From NCBI RefSeq assembly GCF_001305965.1, contig NZ_JXQC01000003.1, forward strand, positions 1,054,001 through 1,118,000: a stretch of DNA of 64,000 nt, in the 5' to 3' direction. The position numbers and the translations under genes are program-made. Source of the stretch: Erythrobacter sp. SG61-1L. Its GTDB lineage: Bacteria; Pseudomonadota; Alphaproteobacteria; Sphingomonadales; Sphingomonadaceae. Positions 25,440 to 34,441 of this stretch are shown one piece after another. The notes below the pieces were generated by a model. The model had not been told where the DNA came from. It made no database searches and saw only the letters and a list, made by a program, of their open reading frames with translations. Each line of letters begins with the position of its first letter. Within the stretch, counting starts at the first letter, position 1.

Positions 25440-26015
25440 TCAGTCCGGCTTCTTCGCCACCGCCACCATGGCCGGGCGGAGAAGCCGGTCTTTGATCATG
25501 TAGCCAGCCTGCATTTCCTGCACGATCGTGCCCGGCTCCACATCAGCGCTGGGCAGTTCGATCATGGCCTGATGCTGGTTCGGGTCGAGCGGAAGGCCGA
25601 CAGCAGCAATCCGGCTGATGCCATGGGCGGCGAAGGCCTTTTCCACTTCGCGCTGGGTCGCTTCGATGCCAGTAATGAAGCTCTTGAGCTTCTCGTCCTC
25701 GCGCATATCGGGCGAGACGGCGTCAAGCGCGCGACCGAGATTGTCAGCAATGCTCAAAATGTCGCGGGCGAAACCGGTAACGGCATAGGCGCGCGCATCG
25801 GCAATGTCCTTTTCGAGGCGACGGCGCACATTCTGCGTTTCCGCCTGGGCATAGAGGACGTCGCGCTGCGTGGTGGCCAGTTCTTCCTGCAGCTTGGCCA
25901 GATCGCCAAGCACTCCATCCACTTCGCCCTGATCGAGCAATTCTTCAGGAACTCCAGCGAGTTCCGCGGCTGCCGCTTCGTCCAGCGGCTGCTTCTTGTC
26001 GTCGTTCATCGTCAT
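25440..26015 (-). CDS. grpE: Nucleotide exchange factor GrpE
   Basis: This 191-residue protein releases ADP from DnaK. An acidic N-terminus leads into a long coiled coil (KLQEELATTQRDVLYAQAETQNVRR starts it, near residues 38-62). The conserved block NVRRRLEKDIADARAYA and the C-terminal beta domain (GTIVQEMQAGYMIKDRLLRPAMV) are complete. The ATG at 26015 or 26009 could be used. It lies 12 nt downstream of hrcA in one operon, separate from dnaK-dnaJ. Confidence 0.97.
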   Translation of the reverse strand: MTMNDDKKQPLDEAAAAELAGVPEELLDQGEVDGVLGDLAKLQEELATTQRDVLYAQAETQNVRRRLEKDIADARAYAVTGFARDILSIADNLGRALDAVSPDMREDEKLKSFITGIEATQREVEKAFAAHGISRIAAVGLPLDPNQHQAMIELPSADVEPGTIVQEMQAGYMIKDRLLRPAMVAVAKKPD

Positions 26016-26027
26016 TATCTGTCTGTT

Positions 26028-27071
26028 CTAGCCGATCAATTTACCCAGAGACTGGGCTGTGAAATCCACCATGGGGACGACGCGCGCGTAATTCAACCGC
26101 GTCGGGCCGATCACCCCCACTACGCCAACCACCCTGCCCTCACGGTCGCGATAGGGCGAGGCGATCACCGAAGAGCCCGATAGCGCGAAGAGGCGATTTT
26201 CCGAACCGATGAAAATACGGGTCGATTCCGCCTCTCGTGCACTTTCGAGCAATTGGGCGATAGATTGCTTGTTCTCAAGGTCATCCAGCAACTGACGCAC
26301 ACGTTCGATGTCGCCAAGCGCTGTTTCGTCCAGCAGCTTGGCCTGACCGCGCACAATCAGGACCGGGCGCCGCGCGGCATCCTCGCTCCACACCGCAAGG
26401 CCACGCTCCACCAGATCGCGGCTTGCCTCGTCGAGCGCCGACTGGCCGGAAGAAATCTCCGTCCGCATCGCCCGCACCGCTTCGGCAAGTGTGCGGCCTG
26501 CAAGGCGGGCGGTGATGAAATTGGTCGCCTGTTCCAGTGCGCCAGGCGGCATGCCCAGTGGAAGCTCCAGAAGACGGTTCTCGATCTGGCCGTCCTGACC
26601 CACCAGCACGGCCAGCGCGCTGGCGGGTGATAGGGCCACGATATTCATCTGCGCGAGGCGCGGCTCGCGGCGTGGCACCATGACCACCCCTGCAGCGGCC
26701 GAAAGATCGGACAGGACTGCGCTGGTCGCCTCCAGCGCCTGTTCAATCGGGCCGGGCTGCGTCAGGTGCCGCTCGATCGCAGCACGCTCTTCCGCAGTCG
26801 GCTCCGCCACCTGCATCATCCCGTCCACAAACAGGCGCAGGCCCATCTCGGTCGGCATCCGCCCGGCACTGGTATGCGGCGCGGCCAGCAGGCCCAGCGA
26901 TTCGAGGTCAGCCAACACCGACCGGATCGAAGCAGGCGAGAGGTTCACTCCGCCTTCCGCCGCCAGCGCCTTCGAGCCAACGGGAAGCCCGCTTGTGAGG
27001 TAACCTTCCACCACAAGGCGAAAGATTTCGCGGGCACGTGTGGTCAGTTCGGTGACGGGTGAGGTCTGCAT
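26028..27071 (-). CDS. hrcA: Heat-inducible transcription repressor HrcA
   Basis: This 347-residue repressor has an N-terminal winged helix (REIFRLVVEGYLTSGLPVGS, LSPASIRSVLADLESLGLL), a GAF-like middle and a C-terminal segment GVVGVIGPTRLNYARVVPMV that is diagnostic. HrcA binds CIRCE elements, usually upstream of groESL. I find no CIRCE in this window, including before hrcA and dnaK, so its target probably lies elsewhere in the genome. The gene is divergent in context from rph and leads grpE. Confidence 0.97.
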   Translation of the reverse strand: MQTSPVTELTTRAREIFRLVVEGYLTSGLPVGSKALAAEGGVNLSPASIRSVLADLESLGLLAAPHTSAGRMPTEMGLRLFVDGMMQVAEPTAEERAAIERHLTQPGPIEQALEATSAVLSDLSAAAGVVMVPRREPRLAQMNIVALSPASALAVLVGQDGQIENRLLELPLGMPPGALEQATNFITARLAGRTLAEAVRAMRTEISSGQSALDEASRDLVERGLAVWSEDAARRPVLIVRGQAKLLDETALGDIERVRQLLDDLENKQSIAQLLESAREAESTRIFIGSENRLFALSGSSVIASPYRDREGRVVGVVGVIGPTRLNYARVVPMVDFTAQSLGKLIG

Positions 27072-27127
27072 CGTGCCGCCACATCTAGGATGTGTTGGCG
27101 CATCAATCCAGAGAGAGGGCGGATTTG

Positions 27128-27637
27128 CTAACGGCCTTGAGGTTCATATTCGAAGCGATTTTCCTTCGTGCCAACCAGTTCATCCAGCGGCAGTTCCTTC
27201 CAGGCGCCATAAAGATCGGGCTTGATTTTCACCGCTTTCGGTTCCGCACAGCCAAGATACCAGCTGAGTGCTTCGGCGCCACCTTCTGACTGCCAGGTCA
27301 CGCGGACACTGGGGCTATCAGTGCGAACCGGGACGGAGCAATTGTCATAGCCATATTCTACGATTCCCTCCGGCCGAAAGGGTTCGATCCGGGCGAGGAA
27401 CGCCTTCACCTGTGCCGGTTTGGCAGTGAAGCGATGCTCTCCCTTGGCCGCAACGAACCGGGTTCCTTCAAACACGCCGCTGCCATCGGCATTGAGCGTG
27501 ATCGAAAAGATCGGGCACGAACCAAAGCAGGCCGTTTCCTCAAACGTCACGCTTTCCGGCGCGGTCCGCGTCTGTTGCGGCACCGTCGCGCAACCGGCCA
27601 AGAGAATGGCAGAGAGAGGAATCGCTTGCTTCAGCAC
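27128..27637 (-). CDS. DUF6438-like lipoprotein
   Basis: This 169-residue secreted protein starts at a GTG (27637) preceded by AAGGA at about 10 nt. The signal peptide LKQAIPLSAILLAGC ends in a lipobox with Cys16. The mature part begins with a strand followed by the motif ACFGSCPIFSITLNADGSG, the characteristic CxGxCP-type motif of DUF6438 proteins. Later Cys residues (DNCSVPV, LGCAEP) may form disulfides. A longer open frame extends to 28246 but it overlaps rph antisense and is not coding. Function is unknown. Confidence 0.7.
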   Translation of the reverse strand: MLKQAIPLSAILLAGCATVPQQTRTAPESVTFEETACFGSCPIFSITLNADGSGVFEGTRFVAAKGEHRFTAKPAQVKAFLARIEPFRPEGIVEYGYDNCSVPVRTDSPSVRVTWQSEGGAEALSWYLGCAEPKAVKIKPDLYGAWKELPLDELVGTKENRFEYEPQGR

Positions 27638-27743
27638 CTTGGGTTGGTCCTTTCCTGCGCGAAATCGCGCCTCGCCTTGAAATGGCGGTGGTATCGTGAA
27701 CGCATGCTGGCTAGGGGAGCGGCACAGTCCAACGGAGTGATTT

Positions 27744-28457
27744 ATGCGACCTTCCGGCCGTGCGCCCGACGAAATGCGCGCCATCGAAATCCAGACCGGT
27801 TTCACCAAGCATGCGGAAGGATCGTGCCTGATCTCCTTCGGGGAGACCAAGGTTCTCGTCACCGCCAGCGTGGAAGAACGCCTGCCGCCGTGGCTCAAGG
27901 GCAAGGGCGAAGGCTGGGTGACGGGCGAATATTCCATGCTGCCCCGCGCCACCCATACGCGCGGCCAGCGTGAAGCGGCCAAGGGCAAGCAGTCCGGCCG
28001 TACGCAGGAAATCCAGCGTCTTATCGGCCGTTCGCTGCGTGCGATCGTCGACCTCAAGAAGCTGGGCGAACGCCAGATCACGGTCGATTGCGACGTGATC
28101 CAGGCCGACGGTGGCACGCGTACCGCCTCGATCACCGGCGCCTGGGTGGCGCTGCGTCTGGCGGTCAACAAGCTGATGGCGCAGGGCCTGATCAAGGAAG
28201 ACCCGATCATCGGCAAGGTCGCGGCAGTCAGTTGCGGCATCTTCAACGGGAACCCGGTGCTGGACCTCGATTATGACGAAGACAGCTCGGCCGATGCCGA
28301 CGCCAATTTCGTTCTGATCGAAGGCGGCCAGATCGCGGAAGTTCAGGCAACTGCCGAAGGCGCGACCTATGACGAAGAAGGCCTGCTGCGCCTGCTGCGT
28401 CTTGCCCGCATAGGCTGCGATCAGATCTACGCCGCGCAGGAAAAGGCTGTGAAGTGA
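27744..28457 (+). CDS. rph: Ribonuclease PH
   Basis: This 237-residue phosphorolytic 3' exoribonuclease trims tRNA 3' ends. The N-terminus [20 protein letters not shown] and the phosphate-binding region [18 protein letters not shown] are typical. The active-site loop [17 protein letters not shown] and the motif [17 protein letters not shown] complete the core. It overlaps the following rdgB gene by 4 nt (GTGA), so translation is coupled. Confidence 0.97.
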   Translation: MRPSGRAPDEMRAIEIQTGFTKHAEGSCLISFGETKVLVTASVEERLPPWLKGKGEGWVTGEYSMLPRATHTRGQREAAKGKQSGRTQEIQRLIGRSLRAIVDLKKLGERQITVDCDVIQADGGTRTASITGAWVALRLAVNKLMAQGLIKEDPIIGKVAAVSCGIFNGNPVLDLDYDEDSSADADANFVLIEGGQIAEVQATAEGATYDEEGLLRLLRLARIGCDQIYAAQEKAVK

Positions 28458-29080
28458 CGCGCAAGCTCGCCTCTGGAAAGCTCGTCATCGCGACCCATAA
28501 TGCGGGCAAGTTGCGGGAAATCTCCGCCCTGCTTGCCCCCTATGGGCTGGAATGCATCTCTGCCGGGGACCTCGGACTGCCCGAGCCGGAAGAGACCGGG
28601 ACGAGCTTTGTCGAAAACGCGCTGATCAAGGCGCGTGCGGCAGCAGAGGCGAGCGGTTTTGCCGCGCTGGCCGATGACAGCGGCCTTTCGGTAGACGCGC
28701 TGGGCGGCCGCCCGGGCGTCTACACGGCCGACTGGGCGGAACGGCAGTGGTTCGAAGGCGAGCCGGGGCGCGACTGGTACATGGCGATGGGCAAGGTGGA
28801 AGGCATGCTGGCCGAAAAAGGCCCGGATGCGCCGCGCGACGCCGCATTCCATTGCGTGCTCGCGCTGGCTTGGCCCGAAGGCGAAAGCGCAGTTTACGAG
28901 GGCCGTGTCAGCGGCAGCCTCACTTGGCCGCCACGCGGTGCAATGGGCTTCGGCTACGATCCCGTTTTCGTTCCGGGCGGCTTCAGCCAGACCTTTGCCG
29001 AGATCGATCCCGAGGAAAAGCACCGCATCAGCCACCGTGCCGATGCCTTTGCCAAGCTGGTGGCGGATCAGTTCGCCTGA
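28454..29080 (+). CDS. rdgB: Non-canonical purine NTP pyrophosphatase RdgB/HAM1
   Basis: This 208-residue enzyme hydrolyses dITP, ITP and XTP to the monophosphates and clears damaged nucleotides. The signature [14 protein letters not shown] is near the N-terminus, followed by [18 protein letters not shown] and [19 protein letters not shown]. The substrate loop FGYDPVF and the C-terminal motif [13 protein letters not shown] are conserved. It begins with GTG at 28454, which overlaps the rph stop. Confidence 0.97.
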   Translation: MTRKLASGKLVIATHNAGKLREISALLAPYGLECISAGDLGLPEPEETGTSFVENALIKARAAAEASGFAALADDSGLSVDALGGRPGVYTADWAERQWFEGEPGRDWYMAMGKVEGMLAEKGPDAPRDAAFHCVLALAWPEGESAVYEGRVSGSLTWPPRGAMGFGYDPVFVPGGFSQTFAEIDPEEKHRISHRADAFAKLVADQFA

Positions 29081-29093
29081 TCCGGCCGCCCGT

Positions 29094-29609
29094 TCACTTC
29101 CCGACCTTGCTGCCGAACCAGTTGCCCGCAGGCCAGTAACGACAGACGAGCACGTCACGCCCCCTTGCGGTGGCAATTGCGCAGCCGACCTTGCGCGTGT
29201 CGGGCCAGATGATCTGGGTGTAATGCGCCACATCTTCCCAGCGGCCTGTGGTCGAGACATCGGGAAAGGTGCCGGGGCGGAAGTCGCGCTTCTCGCCAGT
29301 AAAGGCGCCCATCATGTGCGAATGGGAGTAGAACCCGGCGGTCCCCATCCACAAATTCTCGCCAGTCCCTTCCCGATCCGACCAGGAGGAATGGCGCAGT
29401 TTACCGTCCTTCGCGAGCTGACGCGCCCACTCATCCGCCTGTTCGGAAAGCTCCGCGCTCCATTCCAGTTTCGGCAGGCGTTCCGCATTGCGGGCCGCGT
29501 TGTGGAGCGCGAGAAACTCGCTTGCATCGCTTCCCCCAAGTGGGCTGGCCAATGCGGGAACCGCAGCCAGCAAGGCCGCCAGAAGCAGGAAGGATCGGGC
29601 CTTTTCCAT
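29094..29609 (-). CDS. Secreted CAP (SCP/PR-1) domain protein
   Basis: This 171-residue protein has a signal peptide (MEKARSFLLLAALLAAVPALA) and a CAP domain. The conserved segments are FLALHNAARNAERLPKLEW, GTGENLWMG, and VAHYTQIIWPDTRKVGCA, the CAP signature. The His and Glu residues of the cavity are present. I chose the ATG at 29609 because the signal peptide begins there; an upstream open frame to 29726 is not family-like. CAP proteins bind lipids, sterols or glycans in other organisms; the bacterial role is not known. It is convergent with rdgB. Confidence 0.85.
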   Translation of the reverse strand: MEKARSFLLLAALLAAVPALASPLGGSDASEFLALHNAARNAERLPKLEWSAELSEQADEWARQLAKDGKLRHSSWSDREGTGENLWMGTAGFYSHSHMMGAFTGEKRDFRPGTFPDVSTTGRWEDVAHYTQIIWPDTRKVGCAIATARGRDVLVCRYWPAGNWFGSKVGK

Positions 29610-29654
29610 GGGTGGAGCTTGACACTTCGCGCTTAATGCTTGCTGAAACACTGC

Positions 29655-30806
29655 ATGGCGCGCGCGCTCTATATCCATTGGCCCTTCTGCCTCGCCAAGT
29701 GCCCCTATTGCGATTTCAACTCGCATGTGCGGGACCGTGTCGACGTAGAAATGTGGCAGAATTCCTTGCTTTCAGACCTGCGGCATGAGGCCGAACTGGC
29801 GGGCGGCGAGAGGCTGGAAAGCATCTTCTTCGGGGGTGGAACACCTTCGCTGATGCCGCCGCAACTGGTCGCGAAGCTGCTGGAAGAGGCCGAACGCCTG
29901 TGGGGCTTCGCACCGGGGATCGAGATCACGCTGGAAGCCAATCCCAGTTCAGTGGAAGCGAGCAAATTCAAGGACTTGTCCGCCGCCGGGGTGAACCGCG
30001 TGTCGCTCGGCCTGCAATCGCTGGACGATGAAGCGCTGAAATTCCTGGGGCGACTGCACGATGCCACAGAGGGACTGAACGCGCTCTCAACGGCACAGAG
30101 CGCATTCTCAAGGGTCACATTCGACCTGATCTACGCCCTGCCCGGGCAGACGCCGGATGCATGGCGCGCGATGCTGGAACGGGCGCTGGGTTTCGGCACT
30201 TCGCATCTGTCGCTTTACCAGCTGACCATCGAGCCGGGCACGCGCTTTGCCACCATGGTGAGGCAGGGCAATTTCACTCCGCTGGACGACGATGCCGCGG
30301 CGGACCTGTTCACACTCACCCGCGAATTGACGGCGGCGGCAGGTTTGCCTGCCTATGAAATCTCCAACCATGCCCGGCCGGGTGAAGAGAGCCGCCACAA
30401 TCTGACCTATTGGCGCTATGGCGATTATGTCGGCATAGGCCCCGGCGCCCATGGCCGCCGCGGCGGCAAGGCAACCGTCCGCCACAAGAAGCCGGAGAAC
30501 TGGCTGACTGCGATAGAGGCGCGGAACCACGGCATCGCGGAAGAACGGGCACTGGGCCTCAGCGAACAGGCCAGCGAGGCACTGCTGATGGGGCTGCGAC
30601 TGGCCGAAGGGATCGACCTTCCCGTATTGTCCGCCCGCTTCGGCATCGCCCCGGAAGCGCTGATCGACCGGCGCAGGCTGGATTTCTACGCCGCACAGGG
30701 CCTGGTTTCACAGCAAGGCGGAAGGATCATCGTCAGCGAGGCGGGTATGCCTTTGCTCGATGCGCTGCTGGGTGAACTCGTCCCGGCGGAACTCGTTTCC
30801 GTATGA
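29655..30806 (+). CDS. hemW: HemW-type radical SAM protein
   Basis: This 383-residue protein begins with the radical SAM cysteines Cys12, Cys16 and Cys19 in WPFCLAKCPYCDFNSH. FFGGGTPSLM and the HemN-like DLIYALPGQT segments follow. HemW proteins resemble HemN but bind haem and lack coproporphyrinogen oxidase activity in tested cases. A haem-trafficking role is therefore more likely than an enzymatic one. The ATG at 29655 is chosen over the TTG at 29640 because the motif starts right after it. It overlaps xerC by 4 nt. Confidence 0.94.
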   Translation: MARALYIHWPFCLAKCPYCDFNSHVRDRVDVEMWQNSLLSDLRHEAELAGGERLESIFFGGGTPSLMPPQLVAKLLEEAERLWGFAPGIEITLEANPSSVEASKFKDLSAAGVNRVSLGLQSLDDEALKFLGRLHDATEGLNALSTAQSAFSRVTFDLIYALPGQTPDAWRAMLERALGFGTSHLSLYQLTIEPGTRFATMVRQGNFTPLDDDAAADLFTLTRELTAAAGLPAYEISNHARPGEESRHNLTYWRYGDYVGIGPGAHGRRGGKATVRHKKPENWLTAIEARNHGIAEERALGLSEQASEALLMGLRLAEGIDLPVLSARFGIAPEALIDRRRLDFYAAQGLVSQQGGRIIVSEAGMPLLDALLGELVPAELVSV

Positions 30807-31702
30807 CCACGCGCGGCGACATCCTCGAGGCGTGGCACGGCCACCTCGCGGAAGGCCGCCGCCGCTCTCCCCACACCGTCCGCGCCTATGTCGCCAGCGC
30901 CGCCCGCCTGCTCGATGGGCTGGGCGATACGGACTGGCCAGCCCTCGCCCGGCTGGAAGGCCCTGCCCTGCGCCAGCAGCTTGCATCACGGCGCGCCGAA
31001 GGGATCGGCAATGTCTCCGCCGCACGGGAGCTTTCGGCACTCAAGGCCTTCATCGCCTTCGCGCGTGACAAGGCCGGGCTTGCCGATGCGGCCCCTCCCC
31101 GCCTGCGCGGCCCCCGGATCAAGAAAGGCCTGCCCCGCCCGGTAACACCGGACGAAGCACTGAATCTGGCCGAGACAGTGGACGAGAACGCGAGCGAAGG
31201 CTGGATCGGCACTCGGGACCGGGCAGTGCTGCTACTGCTCTACGGCGCGGGCATGCGTATTTCAGAGGCCTTGTCGCTCACCGGCGGCGATCTGCCGCTG
31301 GGCGAGACGCTGACCATCACCGGCAAGGGCAGCAAGCAGCGCGTGGTCCCCATCCTGCCGCTGGTGCGCGAAGGAGTGGCTGCCTATGCCGCTGAATGCC
31401 CCTGGCCGCTGAGCAAGGACGAGCCGCTGTTTCGCGGCGCAAAGGGCGGCCCGCTGTCGCAAGGCATGGTGCAGAAGGCCATGGCCCGTGCGCGGCAGGC
31501 CTTGGGCTTGCCTGCCACTGCCACGCCCCATGCGCTGCGCCACAGCTTTGCCACTCACCTGTTGGGGGCCGGGGCCGATCTGAGGAGCCTGCAGGAATTG
31601 CTCGGCCACGCCAGCCTTGGTTCTACGCAGATCTACACCAAGGTGGATGCCGCCACCCTCCTCGACACTTATCGCAAGGCGCATCCGCGTGAGCGTGGCT
31701 GA
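30803..31702 (+). CDS. xerC: Site-specific tyrosine recombinase XerC/XerD-like
   Basis: This 299-residue recombinase resolves chromosome dimers at dif. An N-terminal SAM-like domain (AEGRRRSPHTVRAYVASAARLL) precedes the catalytic domain. The catalytic residues are visible: Arg in GAGMRISEALSL, Lys in GKGSKQRVVPI, His-x-x-Arg in HALRHSFATHL, His in LLGHASLGSTQ and the nucleophile Tyr in IYTKVD. Its coupling to hemW suggests housekeeping XerC rather than a mobile-element integrase. No phage genes flank it. Confidence 0.93.
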   Translation: MTTRGDILEAWHGHLAEGRRRSPHTVRAYVASAARLLDGLGDTDWPALARLEGPALRQQLASRRAEGIGNVSAARELSALKAFIAFARDKAGLADAAPPRLRGPRIKKGLPRPVTPDEALNLAETVDENASEGWIGTRDRAVLLLLYGAGMRISEALSLTGGDLPLGETLTITGKGSKQRVVPILPLVREGVAAYAAECPWPLSKDEPLFRGAKGGPLSQGMVQKAMARARQALGLPATATPHALRHSFATHLLGAGADLRSLQELLGHASLGSTQIYTKVDAATLLDTYRKAHPRERG

Positions 31703-31969
31703 TCAGTAGAGATACCAGCCTACGATACCGCCGATTTGCAGCACCCCGATCAGTTGAAGATGGGTGGAGAACGGCTCCTTGCGGGTCTTGTGGCGGAACA
31801 TCCGACGCGCAGCAAAGGCTGCAGGTGTCCCGCCGATCAGGGCAAGGCCCAGAAGGTCCGCTTCCGGAATGCGGCGCATGCCCGCAATCGCATACCTCTT
31901 GTCCTGCCAGAAACGCAGGACGGTCAGCAGATTGATGAGGATCAGGGCGACGAGGACGATCGTGAACAT
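31703..31969 (-). CDS. DUF1294 membrane protein
   Basis: This 88-residue protein has three hydrophobic segments (FTIVLVALILINLLTVL, LLGLALIGGTPAAF, LIGVLQIGGIVGWYLY). Between them is the DUF1294 motif DKRYAIAGMRRIPEADLL and the charged RRMFRHKTRKEPF. Function is unknown; some family members are fused to cold-shock domains, this one is not. Its stop codon directly abuts the end of xerC, so the two genes converge without a gap. Confidence 0.82.
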   Translation of the reverse strand: MFTIVLVALILINLLTVLRFWQDKRYAIAGMRRIPEADLLGLALIGGTPAAFAARRMFRHKTRKEPFSTHLQLIGVLQIGGIVGWYLY

Positions 31970-32089
31970 CGCGAAATGATTGGCCGAAATGCGTAAATAT
32001 TCCGATTCCTGGCCCCTGCCGGAGAACCCCTAAGAATCCGCTGGCGAATTGGTAGCGCTGAGGCATAGTCCCCCAGTCATCGACATGGT

Positions 32090-33532
32090 GTGGGGGCACG
32101 CTTGGGACAGGAAATCAGTTCCGCAGGTTTTGAAGAGGCCGATTTTACCCGCTTTTCCGCTCAGCTTGGGCGCGAGACTGCACGGCTGATGGAGCTTCAT
32201 GCGGCCAACCAACTTTCGAAGCAGGGCACCCGCATCGGGCTGGAGCTGGAAGCATGGCTGATTGACCGGAACTACTTCCCCGCCCCGCATAATCAGACTT
32301 TCCTTGAGCGGCTGGGCGATCCCTTCGTGGTGGCCGAATTGTCGCGCTTCAATGTGGAAGTGAATGCCTTTCCGGAAATGCTGGAAGGCAATGGCCTGCT
32401 GGCCATGGAACACCATCTGGACGCGACCTGGAAACGTTGCATCGCCAATGCGCATGAGGATGTGGATACGGTGGTTGCCATCGGCACTCTGCCAACCCTG
32501 CGCGAAAGCGATCTTTCGCTGGCGAACATGACCCCGTCCAACCGCTATGTGGCGCTCAACAATGAGATGATCCACTTGCGCGGCGGGCGTCCGCTGGCAA
32601 TCGACATCGATTGCCACGATCCGGCGGGCGAGCATCTGAAAACCACGCATCTCGATTGCATGCTGGAAGCGGGCACCACTTCGTTCCAGCTTCACTTGCA
32701 GGTTCCGCCAGAGCGGATCGGGCCGAACCTCAATGCCTCCATGATCCTCAGTGCGCCGCTGATCGCACTGGCCGCCAATGCTCCGTTCCTGTTCGGCAAG
32801 CCTTTGTGGCACGAGACGCGCATTCCGCTGTTCGAACAGGCAATCGAGCAGGCAGGTGACGACAGGGCGCTCCACCGCGTGACTTTCGGCACTGGCTATG
32901 CGGGTTCCGATCCGACGGCGATCTTTGCCGAGAACCTCGACCGTTACCCCGCCCTGCTGCCCCTATGCGGCGACGGGGAAGACCAGTTCCCCTGCCTGCG
33001 CCTGCATAATGGCACGATCTGGCGCTGGAACCGCCCGCTGGTGGGCTTCGACGACGATGGCACACCGCATCTGCGCATCGAACAGCGCGTGATGCCCGCC
33101 GGGCCGAGCGTGATCGACATGATCGCCAATGCCGCCTTCTATTACGGCGCGGTGTTCATGCTGGCGGATCGCTGCGCTGCGCCGGAGGATGAACTGCCTT
33201 TCGAGGCGGCGCGCAGCAATTTCTACGCGGCGGCGAAACACGGCATGGAGGCGGAAATCCGCTGGTTCGACGGCGAGGTCCATCCAGTTCGCAATGTGCT
33301 GAAAAAGCTGGCTCCGCTCGCCCGCGAAGGGCTGGAAGAACAGGGCGTGCCCTCTGATCTGATCGACCGTTATCTGGACATCGTGGATCAGCGCATCGCC
33401 TCCGGCCAGAATGGCGCGGCGTGGCAGCTCGCCCATTTCCGCAAACATGGCGACCTGTTCCGCCTCACCGCCGATTATCTGGAGCATCAGCGCAGCGGCA
33501 TGCCGGTGCATGAATGGCCGCTTGGGGATTGA
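32090..33532 (+). CDS. GCS2-family glutamate-cysteine ligase-like protein
   Basis: This 480-residue cytoplasmic protein has the GCS2-type ATP-grasp-like fold: GLELEAWLIDR near the start, then ELSRFNVEVNAFPE and an HLDCMLEAGTTSFQLHLQ segment. It probably joins glutamate to an amine, with cysteine as the expected partner (first step of glutathione synthesis); other carboxylate-amine ligases share the fold. GshB for the second step is encoded at 35209-36165. I used the GTG at 32090; an in-frame TTG lies at 32102. Neither has a strong ribosome binding site. Confidence 0.7.
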   Translation: MGARLGQEISSAGFEEADFTRFSAQLGRETARLMELHAANQLSKQGTRIGLELEAWLIDRNYFPAPHNQTFLERLGDPFVVAELSRFNVEVNAFPEMLEGNGLLAMEHHLDATWKRCIANAHEDVDTVVAIGTLPTLRESDLSLANMTPSNRYVALNNEMIHLRGGRPLAIDIDCHDPAGEHLKTTHLDCMLEAGTTSFQLHLQVPPERIGPNLNASMILSAPLIALAANAPFLFGKPLWHETRIPLFEQAIEQAGDDRALHRVTFGTGYAGSDPTAIFAENLDRYPALLPLCGDGEDQFPCLRLHNGTIWRWNRPLVGFDDDGTPHLRIEQRVMPAGPSVIDMIANAAFYYGAVFMLADRCAAPEDELPFEAARSNFYAAAKHGMEAEIRWFDGEVHPVRNVLKKLAPLAREGLEEQGVPSDLIDRYLDIVDQRIASGQNGAAWQLAHFRKHGDLFRLTADYLEHQRSGMPVHEWPLGD

Positions 33533-33572
33533 GGGGGCGGGAGTCCGGAGTTCGATCCCGCCAGGTTGGATT

Positions 33573-33665
33573 CGTCATTGCGAGCGGCAAAGCCGCGCGG
33601 CAATCCAGAGTCCAATGCGCTTCCGCCCTGGATTGCCGCGGGACCGTTGGTCCCTCGCAATGACG
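33573..33665. repeat. Palindromic intergenic repeat, copy 1
   Basis: The left arm starts CGTCATTGCGAGCGGC (33573) and ends CGGCAATCCAG (33608). The right arm reads CTGGATTGCC (from 33628) through CTCGCAATGACG (to 33665). The outer 12 or so bases pair exactly. It sits between the GCS2 ligase and the DedA gene, in a convergent position. A second copy is at 61878-61961. The pattern matches abundant short palindromic elements of sphingomonads. Confidence 0.85.
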
Positions 33666-33686
33666 AAAAATCCGACGTAACTGTCC

Positions 33687-34292
33687 CTAGCGATCCCTGC
33701 GCGGCTTCCAGGTGATGACCCGCCAGAGATAGCCGGCAAGGCCCACGGCCAGCCCCCCGATCACGATCCAGTCCAGCCATTGCTGGGATTCCTCGAAATA
33801 GCGGCCCAGCCAATGCCCGCCGCCAATCAGCAGCACGTTCCACACCCCGGCTCCGGCGAATGTGTAAGCGAGAAACCTGCCATGTTTCATATGTGCAAGC
33901 CCGGCAGGCAGCGAGATCATCGTGCGTAGCAGGGGCGAGAAACGCAGGATAAATACCACCCATTGCCCGTGACGGCGAAAGAAGAGGCTGGCCTGTTCAA
34001 TGTCTTCCCATTCCACTGTCAGCCACCGGCCCCAGCGGTCCACCAGCGGTTGCAGGCGGCGATAGCCCCATTTGTCCCCGGCAAGGAACCAGACGTAATT
34101 ACCGAGCGTGGAACCGATAGTGCCCGCAATCAGCAGGGGCCAGAAATCCATGGTACCGCGCGCCACGGCGACCCCGCCCAGCCCCATGATGAGTTCGGAA
34201 GGGATCGGGGGAAACACGTTCTCGATCACCATCAGGAACGCAATGCCCAGATAGCCGCCTTGCTCGATCACATGGAGGATGAATTCATTCAT
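33687..34292 (-). CDS. DedA family membrane protein
   Basis: This 201-residue protein has the DedA/SNARE-associated domain. It contains FLMVIENVFPPIPSELIMGLGG, where Glu-Asn and Pro-Pro are conserved, and a later FFRRHGQWVVFILRFSPLLRTMISLPAG with the essential Arg. Several membrane helices flank these motifs. DedA proteins help keep proton motive force and can act as lipid (undecaprenyl phosphate or PE) flippases in other bacteria. The ATG at 34292 begins the family match; an upstream extension to 34370 does not. Confidence 0.9.
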   Translation of the reverse strand: MNEFILHVIEQGGYLGIAFLMVIENVFPPIPSELIMGLGGVAVARGTMDFWPLLIAGTIGSTLGNYVWFLAGDKWGYRRLQPLVDRWGRWLTVEWEDIEQASLFFRRHGQWVVFILRFSPLLRTMISLPAGLAHMKHGRFLAYTFAGAGVWNVLLIGGGHWLGRYFEESQQWLDWIVIGGLAVGLAGYLWRVITWKPRRDR

Positions 34293-34441
34293 GATGCGGG
34301 CAGTGGAACCTTTGCGGGCGGGCCGTCCGCCAGTCCTTGGCGGCAGGCGGCCAAAAGCTTGTCTTGCCATTCGGGAGAGGTGACGCGGATCGGCACAGGC
34401 CCTAGCACTGGCGAAATTCCAGTCAAAGGTAGGATCGGATC

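Noticed and set aside
27072-27127. CIRCE element upstream of hrcA.
   Set aside because: No TTAGCACTC-N9-GAGTGCTAA or near match is present here or before dnaK.
27638-28246. N-terminal extension of the DUF6438-like lipoprotein to 28246.
   Set aside because: It overlaps rph antisense and would bury the signal peptide and lipobox inside the protein.
30803-31702. xerC-like gene as a phage or island integrase.
   Set aside because: It is translationally coupled to hemW, with no tRNA, attachment repeats or phage genes around it; a housekeeping recombinase fits better.
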